DNA from: Natronosalvus vescus
Lineage (GTDB): Archaea; Halobacteriota; Halobacteria; Halobacteriales; Natrialbaceae
NCBI RefSeq assembly: GCF_023973145.1
Contig: NZ_CP099546.1
Coordinates: 434,001 to 498,000, forward strand
DNA: 64,000 nucleotides
Direction of reading: 5' to 3'
The notes below the pieces were generated by a model, which saw only the letters and a program-made list of their open reading frames with translations, ran no database searches and was not told where the DNA came from. The position numbers were made by a program, and so were the translations under genes. Of the stretch, positions 1-6,913 are shown piece after piece. How positions within the stretch are numbered: the stretch's first letter is position 1; each line of letters begins with the position of its first letter.

Positions 1-1414
1 TCTCGCCGTCCCTAGACTCGCTGTTCTGCCCCGACCTCTCGTGACCGACTGCGCGGTCGCGACCGGTATTCACTTCGGAAGCCCCGTGCTCGACGCTGTT
101 TCGAAAGACGTTCTCGAGCAACTGTCGAATTCGATCCGGATCGCCGATGATCGTTTGGTGTGTTTCGACGGAAAGGTCGGCGTTTGGGGTCCAGACGTGC
201 ATCCACGCCCGATTCGCCAGCTCCCCCAGATCGACCGGCGACTGGGCCTCGAGCTGTCGACCGGTGTGTGCGAGTTGCACCAGGTCGGTGACGAGTTCGT
301 CGATCCGGTTCGCCGCGCCCAGCACCTGGTCGACGTGCTCGATGTCGCCCGTGTTGATCGCCAGATCTGCGCTCCCTCGAATTTCCATCAGCGGCCCCTG
401 TAGATCGTGGGAGATCATCCCGGTGAAATCCTCGAGTTCCTGGAGCGTGATCAGCGTACTGCCCGACTCGGTGCCCACGCGGCTCGTTCGGATCTCGACG
501 TCGCGGTCGACCCCATCGATCGTGAACGTGTGCTCGGCGACTGTCGAACCGTCCGTGCTGGGGAGCACGTCGGGCGCTTGCTCGCCCAACAGCGCCACTG
601 GCTCCCGGCCGAGGATTCGTGCAGCCGATGGGTTGACGTCGACTACCCGGCCGTCCGCATCGACCACGACCATTCCGAGCTCCATCCGTTCGATGAGTTC
701 CTTCCGGCCGAGCTCGCGCGTCGCCGGGATCAGTCGAACGAAATCGTAGCGAACGATGATGCCGACGGCGATCGCACTCGTGAGCAGGATTCCGAGCGGT
801 GTGATCGCAAAGCCGTTTGGTGGGACTGGCAGGAAGAAGAGCACGTCGGCAACGATGCCGATCGAGATTGCCCCCGCGAGGGTGATTGCCTGCCACCGGT
901 AGACGTGGTCGGCGACCACCGCGTATCGGACGAACGCACCGACGGCGACCACTGAGAGGACGAACGCGTAGGCGATCCAGGGGACGGCGATGAGCCCGTA
1001 CTCGTATGCGACGTGCTGGGGCGTCGACGCTGCCGTCACGTTCGCATAGAAGCGTCCGTGGAGGTCGTCGGTCAGCGCCAACAGGAGTGCCCCGAGCGCC
1101 GGAAGGGAGATCAGGACGCGACGCCCTGGCGTCAGCCACTCGTCGTAGCCGGTGTACTCGAGCGCGAAAAACAGCAGTGCGACGGGGATGATCGTGATCC
1201 CGACGTACCGGATCTGGAGCAACGTCGCCGAGACGGTGAACGACGTCGTCGCGTAGTTGAGCCCTGCGGTGATCATCCAGACGACGTCGCCAACGAGAAC
1301 CACGACGAGCCAGATAATGCCGGGTTGCTCTCGACGACGATAGGCGAACACGGCGAGCCAGATGCCAATCGCCGCACCGAATAACTGGACGAGTGCCAAC
1401 AGCGTTAGCGTCAT
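1..1414 (-). CDS. Sensor histidine kinase with N-terminal 7TM region, C-terminus cut off by the window edge
   Basis: The frame opens at an ATG at 1414 and is still open at base 1. The first ~220 residues are a series of hydrophobic segments starting MTLTLLALVQLFGAAIGIWL, matching the 7TM sensor region of archaeal and bacterial histidine kinases. A PAS-like segment follows (ELGMVVVDADGRVVDVNPSA), then an H-box (FTGMISHDLQGPL; His is the expected phospho-acceptor) and an N-box (LLENVFRNSVEHG). The G-boxes of the ATPase domain lie beyond the edge. It is a membrane-bound two-component sensor; no response regulator is visible. The signal is unknown. A long competing frame on the same strand (12-1433) is Arg-rich and is a shadow. 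Confidence 0.85.
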   Translation of the reverse strand, partial: MTLTLLALVQLFGAAIGIWLAVFAYRRREQPGIIWLVVVLVGDVVWMITAGLNYATTSFTVSATLLQIRYVGITIIPVALLFFALEYTGYDEWLTPGRRVLISLPALGALLLALTDDLHGRFYANVTAASTPQHVAYEYGLIAVPWIAYAFVLSVVAVGAFVRYAVVADHVYRWQAITLAGAISIGIVADVLFFLPVPPNGFAITPLGILLTSAIAVGIIVRYDFVRLIPATRELGRKELIERMELGMVVVDADGRVVDVNPSAARILGREPVALLGEQAPDVLPSTDGSTVAEHTFTIDGVDRDVEIRTSRVGTESGSTLITLQELEDFTGMISHDLQGPLMEIRGSADLAINTGDIEHVDQVLGAANRIDELVTDLVQLAHTGRQLEAQSPVDLGELANRAWMHVWTPNADLSVETHQTIIGDPDRIRQLLENVFRNSVEHGASEVNTGRDRAVGHERSGQNSESRDGE

Positions 1415-1586
1415 TGTTCTGCCACCACCACACCGGTCGTGTGCCTCGAGTAACCGGAGTTATCGTCAGATTGGACTACAGCTAAATGTACGTTCTGCTC
1501 GAACGACTGACGCGTGGCTATCGCTCGGAGACTCAGGCGGACGATTCGGGCAGAAAATTGGTGGGTTGGGTGGGGCCGTTACGGCA

Positions 1587-1895
1587 TCATCGCGTCCGCT
1601 GTCGACTCCAGCCTCGCATCGACAACACGATCAACAGGAGAGCAAACACGGCGACGAGGAGCCACTGGCCGGTCCACGTCTGGGTGAACTCCGCGAACAT
1701 TCCGAGGAGATCCAGCCCAAACGCTTGCCCGAGGGCAAACAGCAGCAGGATGAACCCGACCAGTGCGAGCGCGATCCGGAGGAGACTCCGGGTGATCATT
1801 GTCGCCTCGGACTCGGGCGACTGTGACGCGTTACGCGTGTCTGACTCGGCCTGGTGTGTATCCTGGGCCATGTGCGACTGTTTACTGTCCCCCAT
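1587..1895 (-). CDS. Small haloarchaeal membrane protein, two TM segments
   Basis: This is a 102-residue protein with a polar ~32-residue N-terminus and two hydrophobic stretches, LLRIALALVGFILLLFALGQ and WLLVAVFALLLIVL, ending in a short basic tail. It has no recognisable catalytic motif. Alternative starts exist at 1871 (MAQDTHQ) and at the later Met just before the first TM segment (MITRSLL); the upstream ATG is chosen because it gives the longest frame. It is convergent with nothing obvious and stands alone downstream of the kinase promoter region. Small two-TM proteins of this kind are common and uncharacterised in haloarchaea, and I cannot assign a function. Confidence 0.65.
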   Translation of the reverse strand: MGDSKQSHMAQDTHQAESDTRNASQSPESEATMITRSLLRIALALVGFILLLFALGQAFGLDLLGMFAEFTQTWTGQWLLVAVFALLLIVLSMRGWSRQRTR

Positions 1896-1900
1896 TACTA

Positions 1901-2202
1901 TTATTGGCGCGCTAGCAACTGTTCGAATTCACAAAACAAACCGTGACCATCACGAAACCAGCCAATAACGTCGCTGAAGTGATCTACTCGTTCCGGCGAT
2001 TCTCCCTCGTCTGGGCGGACGTGCAGGATCTGCTCGCCGTCGGCTCTTCGGTCTGCGGTCGTTCGCTTCGCCTTCGGTCTGGATCTCGGAATAGACGCCT
2101 CTCGGGTTCGAACCGGCACAGCATCTCTTCAGAAGCCGTTTCAACTACTTTCTCTGGCACCCGCGGGCGGCCCGGCGGTAGTCCATACTGATCCAACTCC
2201 AA
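1901..2202 (-). pseudogene. Possible decayed gene with two frameshifts
   Basis: Three consecutive protein-like stretches occur on the minus strand, each in a different frame: MELDQYGLPPGRPRVPEK through CRFEPE (frame from 2202), then RGVYSEIQTEGEAND, then DGEQILHVRPDEGESPERVD to the C-terminal CEFEQLLARQ ending at 1901. Each has haloarchaeal composition, while the out-of-frame continuations become Arg/Ser-rich. Two successive +1 shifts would join them into a protein of about 100 residues. I do not recognise the family. This may be a real pseudogene, two sequencing indels, or chance composition. Confidence 0.35.
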
Positions 2203-2323
2203 CTCTGTCCAGCCTCACCGGTACATTCACGCCGTGTCGTGGTGCGGGCGGAACCCGAACCCAGTCACGCGGTGGCTTCCATTTATACCCAGTGGCGAAT
2301 TCAACGATGCCGTCGCCCAGGAA

Positions 2324-2986
2324 TCACTCGAGGTGCGGAAGGATCTCCTCGCGAAGATACTCCAGATACTGGGCCGAGTCGAACGACGATGGCTGATAGA
2401 GTTCCACGTAGCCGCTTCGAGTCGCGGTCATCTTCACATCGGCTCCATCGAATTCGTACGAGAGCCCGACCTGATTCAGTCTCGAGTCCGCCAGAATACT
2501 GTCCATACTGTCCCGGAGATCCTCACCGTGAAAGACGCCGTTCGTCCCGTTCTGTCCGGTTCCGAAGAAGCCCGCTTTCCACGGCGTCGCGTCCGCGTGG
2601 GCGGTGAAGAACGCGTCGACATCGAGCGAAACGCGCTCGATGTCCGTGCCGGTCTCTTTGCCGATCAACTCGAACGCGAAGGCACTATCGCCGCTGTTTA
2701 CGGCGACGAACTCGCCCGGAACGCCGACGAACTCGGCGTAGCGCGTGACGATCTCCTCCTGTTCGGCGACGTGGATGTCGCCGTTTTCGATGCTCGTGAC
2801 GGTTTCGTTCACGATCGCGTCGATAGCGGCCCGCCCCTCGAACGCCATGTCGCCGCCAGGGAGCGAGAACACGCGATCGATCGTGAGGCACTGCTCCAGT
2901 TCGTGGCCATCCTCCGAGATCGTCTCGGTGAACGAGTCGACGACCTTGAACGTCCCGTCGACCAGCCCGAGCACACCTGCTTTCAT
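2324..2986 (-). CDS. Conserved-looking haloarchaeal protein of unknown function
   Basis: The product is a 220-residue acidic soluble protein starting MKAGVLGLVDGTFKVVDSFT. It has no signal peptide, TM segment or recognisable nucleotide-binding or metal motif. Composition and codon use are typical of the window, so it is very probably translated. It begins at an ATG and is followed by an upstream AT-rich stretch (2990-3030) that may carry its promoter. It has no operon partner: its neighbours are a broken gene on one side and ~550 bp of non-coding DNA on the other. I do not recognise the family and assign no function. Confidence 0.75.
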   Translation of the reverse strand: MKAGVLGLVDGTFKVVDSFTETISEDGHELEQCLTIDRVFSLPGGDMAFEGRAAIDAIVNETVTSIENGDIHVAEQEEIVTRYAEFVGVPGEFVAVNSGDSAFAFELIGKETGTDIERVSLDVDAFFTAHADATPWKAGFFGTGQNGTNGVFHGEDLRDSMDSILADSRLNQVGLSYEFDGADVKMTATRSGYVELYQPSSFDSAQYLEYLREEILPHLE

Positions 2987-3534
2987 ACACAGGTATCAAT
3001 TTTCATTCCACTTTAATGATTGATATTCTGCCTTCCGAATCGGTGTCGTATCCGAAGGTGGCGCAGTGTATCGATTTCTGCTGTACACCTGCATCGGCGA
3101 CTCGAGTGTGACAGGGCCGTTACCCCGGAGGACTGATCCGATTGGATGATCCTGCTCGTTCGAACTGCTTCCTGTTTGAAGCTGCCTGATCTGGCTCCCG
3201 TGGATTGGAACCGTTTCGACGACTTACCGACCCTCCGTTGAACAGGTGTAGCGGATTCGAACTCCGAACGATTCACTGCCGTTCGTTTGTATTCTCATTC
3301 GCTTCGCTATCCTCGCACCGTTTCGGCGTGCTCCAGTTGGTCGCTCGGGCATTCCCTACACCTAGTATGAGCGTGGCGCATTCGAGACGTAATGATGGAG
3401 AATCAATCGTTCCAACACTGGTTCCGGGGCACGGACGGGAAGTCGACCGGCCACTCACGTCGTCGATGGTTCTGTCGCCCAAATTCGACTGCGTGATGGT
3501 GTAGGCGATAGCACAGCCGAGAACGATGATGGAC
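2987..3534. other. Intergenic stretch with no supported gene
   Basis: About 550 bases without a credible coding frame. Short frames on both strands are Ser/Arg-rich and carry no motif. The left part (2990-3030) is AT-rich and may hold the promoter of the minus-strand gene ending at 2324. I see no strong repeat or hairpin here. Confidence 0.6.
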
Positions 3535-4238
3535 TCATTCGGTGACGGTCACCGTTCCAATCGACTCTCTGTCACCGGCACTGAGCGACTCATCAACCTC
3601 TATTTGACCCGCCAGGTCGTACTCGCCGGGTTCGTCGAAAGCGCGGGTGAATTCGTACTCTGAACCGCTGAATCCGACGCAGTCCGCACCGCCGTCGATC
3701 GTTCCCTCGCGCGTATCGACCGCCTCACCGTCGACCAACAATCCGGCCGTAAACGCCGCTTCGCCGCCGAAGGTCGCCACCCCGAACGTCACCGACACTG
3801 ACTCGCCGACGGCCACGGTCTCGGGCTCGAGGCTAGCGTCCGCCACGTCGAGATCCGTGTTGTCCAGGTAGTGGTTCACCGAGAGGGATTTTCCGCATGA
3901 ACCTCGCCGTCCGGATCGCGCACTCTGACTGTTCCTTCCCTCACGCTGGAGGGTGCCCGCTCCGTGAGGTCGACGCTCCAGTGTCCGCGTTCGTCCGGCT
4001 CTGTAGGGATTTCCCTGACGACTTCTCCCCCATCGACTATCTCGAGCGTCAACGCTTCGTTGCATTCTTCGGCGCTTCCACTGACTGTGCCCTGACTGAC
4101 CTGGCCGCTGTCGCACCAGTACTCCACGCTCAACCGTGCGCTGGAAATGCTCGCGTCCGTACACGTCTGTTCGGACAGGCAACCGGCGGCAACGAGGAAT
4201 GGGGAACAGGCCAATCCGAGCAAATCACGTCGATTCAT
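3535..4238 (-). pseudogene. Tat lipoprotein gene interrupted by a frameshift (or two overlapping ORFs)
   Basis: The first frame (4238-3876, 120 residues) begins MNRRDLLGLACSPFLVAAGC, a twin-arginine-like signal with lipobox VAAGC, followed by a domain ending in VRDPDGEVHAENPSR. The stop at 3876-3878 overlaps a GTG at 3877-3879 in the -1 frame. From there a 114-residue frame to 3535 reads NHYLDNTDLDVADASLEPET and looks like a CARDB/Ig-like beta domain (VTFGVATFGGEAAFTAGLLV). The second part has no signal peptide of its own, so one ~235-residue secreted lipoprotein split by a single-base indel near 3880-3900 is the simplest reading. A GTGA-coupled gene pair is possible but would leave an unexported beta domain. 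Confidence 0.65.
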
Positions 4239-4426
4239 TTACCTGTCCAGGGTACCGGGGTCGATAATAAATACTTTCTGTCAGCTATTCCGTTCGGAGC
4301 CCGTGACAGTTGTTAAGGCGTGTAACCCAGGTAGGCCGCTTCGTCCGTATTCGTTATCGCTCGAAGGAAATCACTGCCTCCCGATCTGTGCCAGGAAGCG
4401 ACGTCCTCATCGCTCACTTGCGGGAA

Positions 4427-4773
4427 CGGGGACAGCTTGCTCTTCAGTCAAGTGCAGTCGCTTCTCGAGTGAGCATCGCGTAAAAGCCGGATGCCGCCTC
4501 CGTTTATGAACCACACCGAGACAGTCCGGGTGTATGGCTCGCTTCGCTCGCCATTCCGGGCTGTGACTCGTCTGGTTCAAATCCGATCGGATCGCACACT
4601 CACGGCTCGCGAGTTTGCTCGCCGTGAGAAGTCCGCCTCCCGGATTTGAACCACGCGAACACGGTCGCTCGCTCCGCTCGCGCTGCGTGTTCTCTACCTC
4701 AAATCCGATCGTTGGCAGATTTCTCCGCTCAGGGTTCGGTCGCGTCGCTCCCTCACAGGTTCGCGGAGAAATC
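4427..4773 (-). repeat. Chain of partial tRNA-Phe copies and hairpins on the 3' side of tRNA-Phe
   Basis: Positions 4633-4652 (ccgcctcccggatttgaacc) are identical to the tRNA-Phe 3' segment at 4777-4796. Inverted T-arm copies occur at 4573-4586 (tggttcaaatccga) and 4696-4707 (acctcaaatccg), and a decayed sense copy at 4492-4512. Between successive copies lie stem-loops: 4599-4606 with 4621-4628, 4657-4663 with 4686-4692, and a perfect 11-bp stem 4718-4728 with 4763-4773 that abuts the real tRNA. The far end, 4427-4455, matches the tRNA-Phe anticodon-arm region (4796-4824) at 26 of 29 positions. No gene is seen. Confidence 0.8.
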
Positions 4774-4774
4774 A

Positions 4775-4848
4775 TGCCGCCTCCCGGATTTGAACCGGGG
4801 ACAGCTCGATCTTCAGTCGAGTGCTCTCCCAGTCTGAGCTAAGGCGGC
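4775..4848 (-). tRNA. tRNA-Phe (GAA)
   Basis: The minus strand folds as a complete cloverleaf. The acceptor stem is GCCGCCT/AGGCGGC with discriminator A at 4775. The anticodon stem CTCGA/TCGAG encloses loop CTGAAGA, giving anticodon GAA. The T-arm is CCCGG TTCAAAT CCGGG. No intron and no encoded CCA are seen. It decodes UUU/UUC. A TATA-like element lies about 25 bases upstream. Its 3' side carries the repeat chain described at 4427-4773. Confidence 0.96.
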
Positions 4849-4867
4849 TCACCTCAACGTCCGTCGA

Positions 4868-4879
4868 TGATATAAAAAA
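4868..4879 (-). promoter_or_regulatory. TATA box of tRNA-Phe
   Basis: The run tgatataaaaaa on the plus strand reads TTTTTTATATCA towards the tRNA. It is the only strongly AT-rich block near the gene and is centred about 25 bases upstream of the tRNA 5' end at 4848, the usual spacing for an archaeal TATA box. Confidence 0.65.
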
Positions 4880-5066
4880 GGATTTCGAATGCCGTTTTTC
4901 CTCGCTACCATATCCCACTAACGGCTTCCATTACCATCGCCACAACCGTCATTGCTCGAGTCTCACTACACTCATCAGACCCGATAGTGGCTCGTTACGC
5001 CACTGTATGTTGGAATTTCGGATATTCAAGACACCCTTTTCTGGGCAGCACACGAACATACCGTTC

Positions 5067-5504
5067 ATGGAAGCGCTTCCCTCGAGCGAGGCAGACGAGC
5101 AGCTCACCGCTGACGTGATCCTCGAGCTGCTCGCCAACCGCCGTCGCCGATACCTCCTCTACGCGCTTCGTGGCCGAAACGAGCCGATCGAGCTATCGAA
5201 ATTGGCCGAACAGGTTGCCGGCTGGGAGCACGACGTACCGCCCGACGAGGTCGCGAAAAACGAATACAAGAGCGTGTACGTCTCGTCCGTCCAGTGTCAC
5301 GTCCCGAAGCTCGCCGATGCGGGCGTCGTCGACCACGACGCGGACAATCACACGGTCGTCCTCGCCGACCGGTTCGAGCAACTCGAGCCGTATCTGCGCG
5401 TGGTCGTCAAGGACGAACCCGAGAATTCACGCCTCTACGACGCACTCGAGGTCGAAGGTGGCGACGGCTTTTTCGGACAGCTTCGCCAGCGACTTAGCTC
5501 CTGA
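5067..5504 (+). CDS. Haloarchaeal winged-helix protein, DUF7344-like
   Basis: The product is 145 residues, starting MEALPSSEADEQLTADVILE. The pattern DVILELLANRRRRYLLYALR followed by a second helix, then KSVYVSSVQCHVPKLADAGVV and a beta-hairpin wing (DHDADNHTVVLADRF), is that of the small ArsR-like wHTH family common in haloarchaea. It probably acts as a DNA-binding transcription regulator, though targets cannot be read from the sequence. The ATG at 5067 is preferred because a longer frame would run into the tRNA-Phe gene. It stands alone between two tRNA loci. Confidence 0.8.
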   Translation: MEALPSSEADEQLTADVILELLANRRRRYLLYALRGRNEPIELSKLAEQVAGWEHDVPPDEVAKNEYKSVYVSSVQCHVPKLADAGVVDHDADNHTVVLADRFEQLEPYLRVVVKDEPENSRLYDALEVEGGDGFFGQLRQRLSS

Positions 5505-5833
5505 TTTGCGTCCGTTGGGTTGTCCTCGCCTTCGCCCTCCTCCGCTCCGACGTCGCTCTCGCACTCGAGCGCCAGCGTCGGTCGTCACGGACGCGACGTG
5601 ACCCACAATTCGCTGGGACAGGCAGGCGTCGTCGCTATCCCTCGTGGACGGCGCTCGGGCACGCAGACGCTGCCATTGATCCGTCTTCGGCCATGTGGGA
5701 TCATCGAACGTGCGTTTGGTGGCTCGAGCGGCCTGGACTCTCTTGCTACGCCCGGTAATGGTCACGTATCTCGCCCGTCGTCCCGTCGTTCACGGTTCTG
5801 GGTTTTCTTGGTTGTTAGTAACGGTCGTGCGTG
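5505..5833. other. Intergenic stretch, no gene seen
   Basis: GC-rich DNA between the wHTH gene and the tRNA-Val 3' repeat chain. All frames are Arg/Ser/Pro-rich and lack motifs. A weak, decayed copy of the tRNA-Val 3' sequence (ggtggctcgagcgg) may lie near 5718-5731. Nothing else is recognised. Confidence 0.5.
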
Positions 5834-6091
5834 TGGGCTCGAGCGGGTTCGAATCTCTCCCAAACGGTCGCTCTCGCCTTCGCTCAGGCTGCGTTTTGCA
5901 GGGTACGAACCGGCCCCACGTCACGGTACTATCGCTCACGGACGTGTTCGCGACGGCGACAGCGGGCTCGGGCGGGTTCGAACCTCGCCCAGACGGTCGG
6001 CCTCACTTCGTTCGGCCGCTGCGACTGGTCTGGTTCGAACTGCCCTCAAGACAGATTGCTGTCGCTCGCGGGTTGCTCGCGACAGCAATAG
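5834..6091 (-). repeat. Chain of partial tRNA-Val copies and hairpins on the 3' side of tRNA-Val
   Basis: Positions 5964-5984 (gggctcgggcgggttcgaac plus c) are identical to the tRNA-Val 3' segment at 6093-6113, and 5834-5852 is a close second sense copy. Inverted, decayed T-arm copies lie at 5901-5919 (gggtacgaaccggccccac) and 6032-6045 (ggttcgaactgccc). Between 6032-6045 and the real tRNA is a perfect 11-bp stem, attgctgtcgc (6055-6065) with gcgacagcaat (6079-6089). The alternation of sense copy, hairpin, inverted copy and hairpin is the same as at tRNA-Phe. Confidence 0.8.
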
Positions 6092-6165
6092 TGGGCTCGG
6101 GCGGGTTCGAACCACCGACCTCGGCCTTGTAAAGGCCGCGTCATAACCAGCTAGACCACGAGCCC
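6092..6165 (-). tRNA. tRNA-Val (UAC)
   Basis: The minus strand folds as a cloverleaf. The acceptor stem is GGGCTCG/CGAGCCC with discriminator A at 6092. The anticodon stem CGGCC/GGCCG has loop TTTACAA, giving anticodon UAC. The T-arm GCGGG is read with loop TTCGAAC. There is no intron and no encoded CCA. It is transcribed divergently from the DUF192 gene at 6230. Confidence 0.95.
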
Positions 6166-6190
6166 GTATCCGAGCAAAACCGCCCCGTTC

Positions 6191-6203
6191 GAATAACCTT
6201 TAC
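6191..6203. promoter_or_regulatory. Shared divergent promoter region of tRNA-Val and the DUF192 gene
   Basis: The block gaataaccttta lies 26-38 bases upstream of the tRNA 5' end on one strand and about 30 bases upstream of the ATG at 6230 on the other. It is the only AT-rich element in the 64-base gap, so both TATA-like signals must lie in or beside it. The exact elements are inferred. Confidence 0.4.
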
Positions 6204-6229
6204 TTTCTCGTGTCGGAGGTGTCCACGAG

Positions 6230-6736
6230 ATGGTGTCCCTCAGACGCGCTTGGTCGGCCCTCGTCGTTGGGTTCGTCCTCCTCGCCGTCGTCTACGGCCT
6301 GATCCAGCTCTCGATCCTTCCCGTCCCGTGGACGGACGACACCGCCGAAGTCACCGTCGTCGGCGACGACGGAACCACGAAACTCGTCGTCGAGGTCGAG
6401 GTCGCCGACACCTGGGAGGAACGCTACACTGGCCTCAGCGACCACGATTCCCTCGAGCCAGGCACCGGGATGCTGTTCGTCCATCGCAATGAGGACGAAC
6501 GAACGTACGTGATGCGAGACATGGACTTCGACATTGACATCATCTTCATCGGTGCCGACCGCGAAATCACGACGATACATCACGCGCGCGCACCAGAACC
6601 GGGGGAGGACGGCGAGGAACTCCGCTATTCGGGCGACGCACAGTGGGTGCTCGAGGTACCTAGTGGCACGGTCAACGACTCCTCGATCGAGGTCGGTGAT
6701 CGGGTCGAAATCGATGACCTCGACGCCGATGGGTAA
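6230..6736 (+). CDS. DUF192 family protein, membrane-anchored
   Basis: The product is 168 residues. An N-terminal hydrophobic segment (LVVGFVLLAVVYGLIQLSI) acts as a signal anchor and is followed by an extracytoplasmic DUF192 domain. Family hallmarks are EVADTWEERYTGLSDHDSLE, GMLFVHRNEDERTYVMRDM and a conserved core of IIFIGADREI. DUF192 proteins are small beta-barrel domains of unknown function, often exported. The start ATG is about 30 bases downstream of an AT-rich element, consistent with a leaderless transcript. It is followed, after a ~177-base gap, by an ABC exporter in the same direction. Confidence 0.88.
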   Translation: MVSLRRAWSALVVGFVLLAVVYGLIQLSILPVPWTDDTAEVTVVGDDGTTKLVVEVEVADTWEERYTGLSDHDSLEPGTGMLFVHRNEDERTYVMRDMDFDIDIIFIGADREITTIHHARAPEPGEDGEELRYSGDAQWVLEVPSGTVNDSSIEVGDRVEIDDLDADG

Positions 6737-6913
6737 CCGCGCGCCCGAGTAGTTGTGTGGTGTGGAAATTCGGTGTACAACCCAATCTGGTGTCGACGGT
6801 ATCGGTTCGCTAGCCCTGTTGCCGGCAAAGTAACCCGGGTTTACCCACCGACCGTCGTTCATATTTCGATTCGTAGGAAACGTTTATTGCTGACCAACCA
6901 TTCAGCCCGAGCA

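Noticed and set aside
12-1433. A 473-residue frame on the minus strand
   Set aside because: It is Arg-rich and repetitive, and runs antiparallel in frame to the genuine kinase frame starting at 1414; it has no motif.
2105-2118. ggttcgaacc motif that could suggest a tRNA T-arm
   Set aside because: No acceptor or anticodon arm around it; it lies in the decayed coding region.
4821-5066. N-terminal extension of the wHTH gene at 5067
   Set aside because: It would overlap the tRNA-Phe gene and its promoter.
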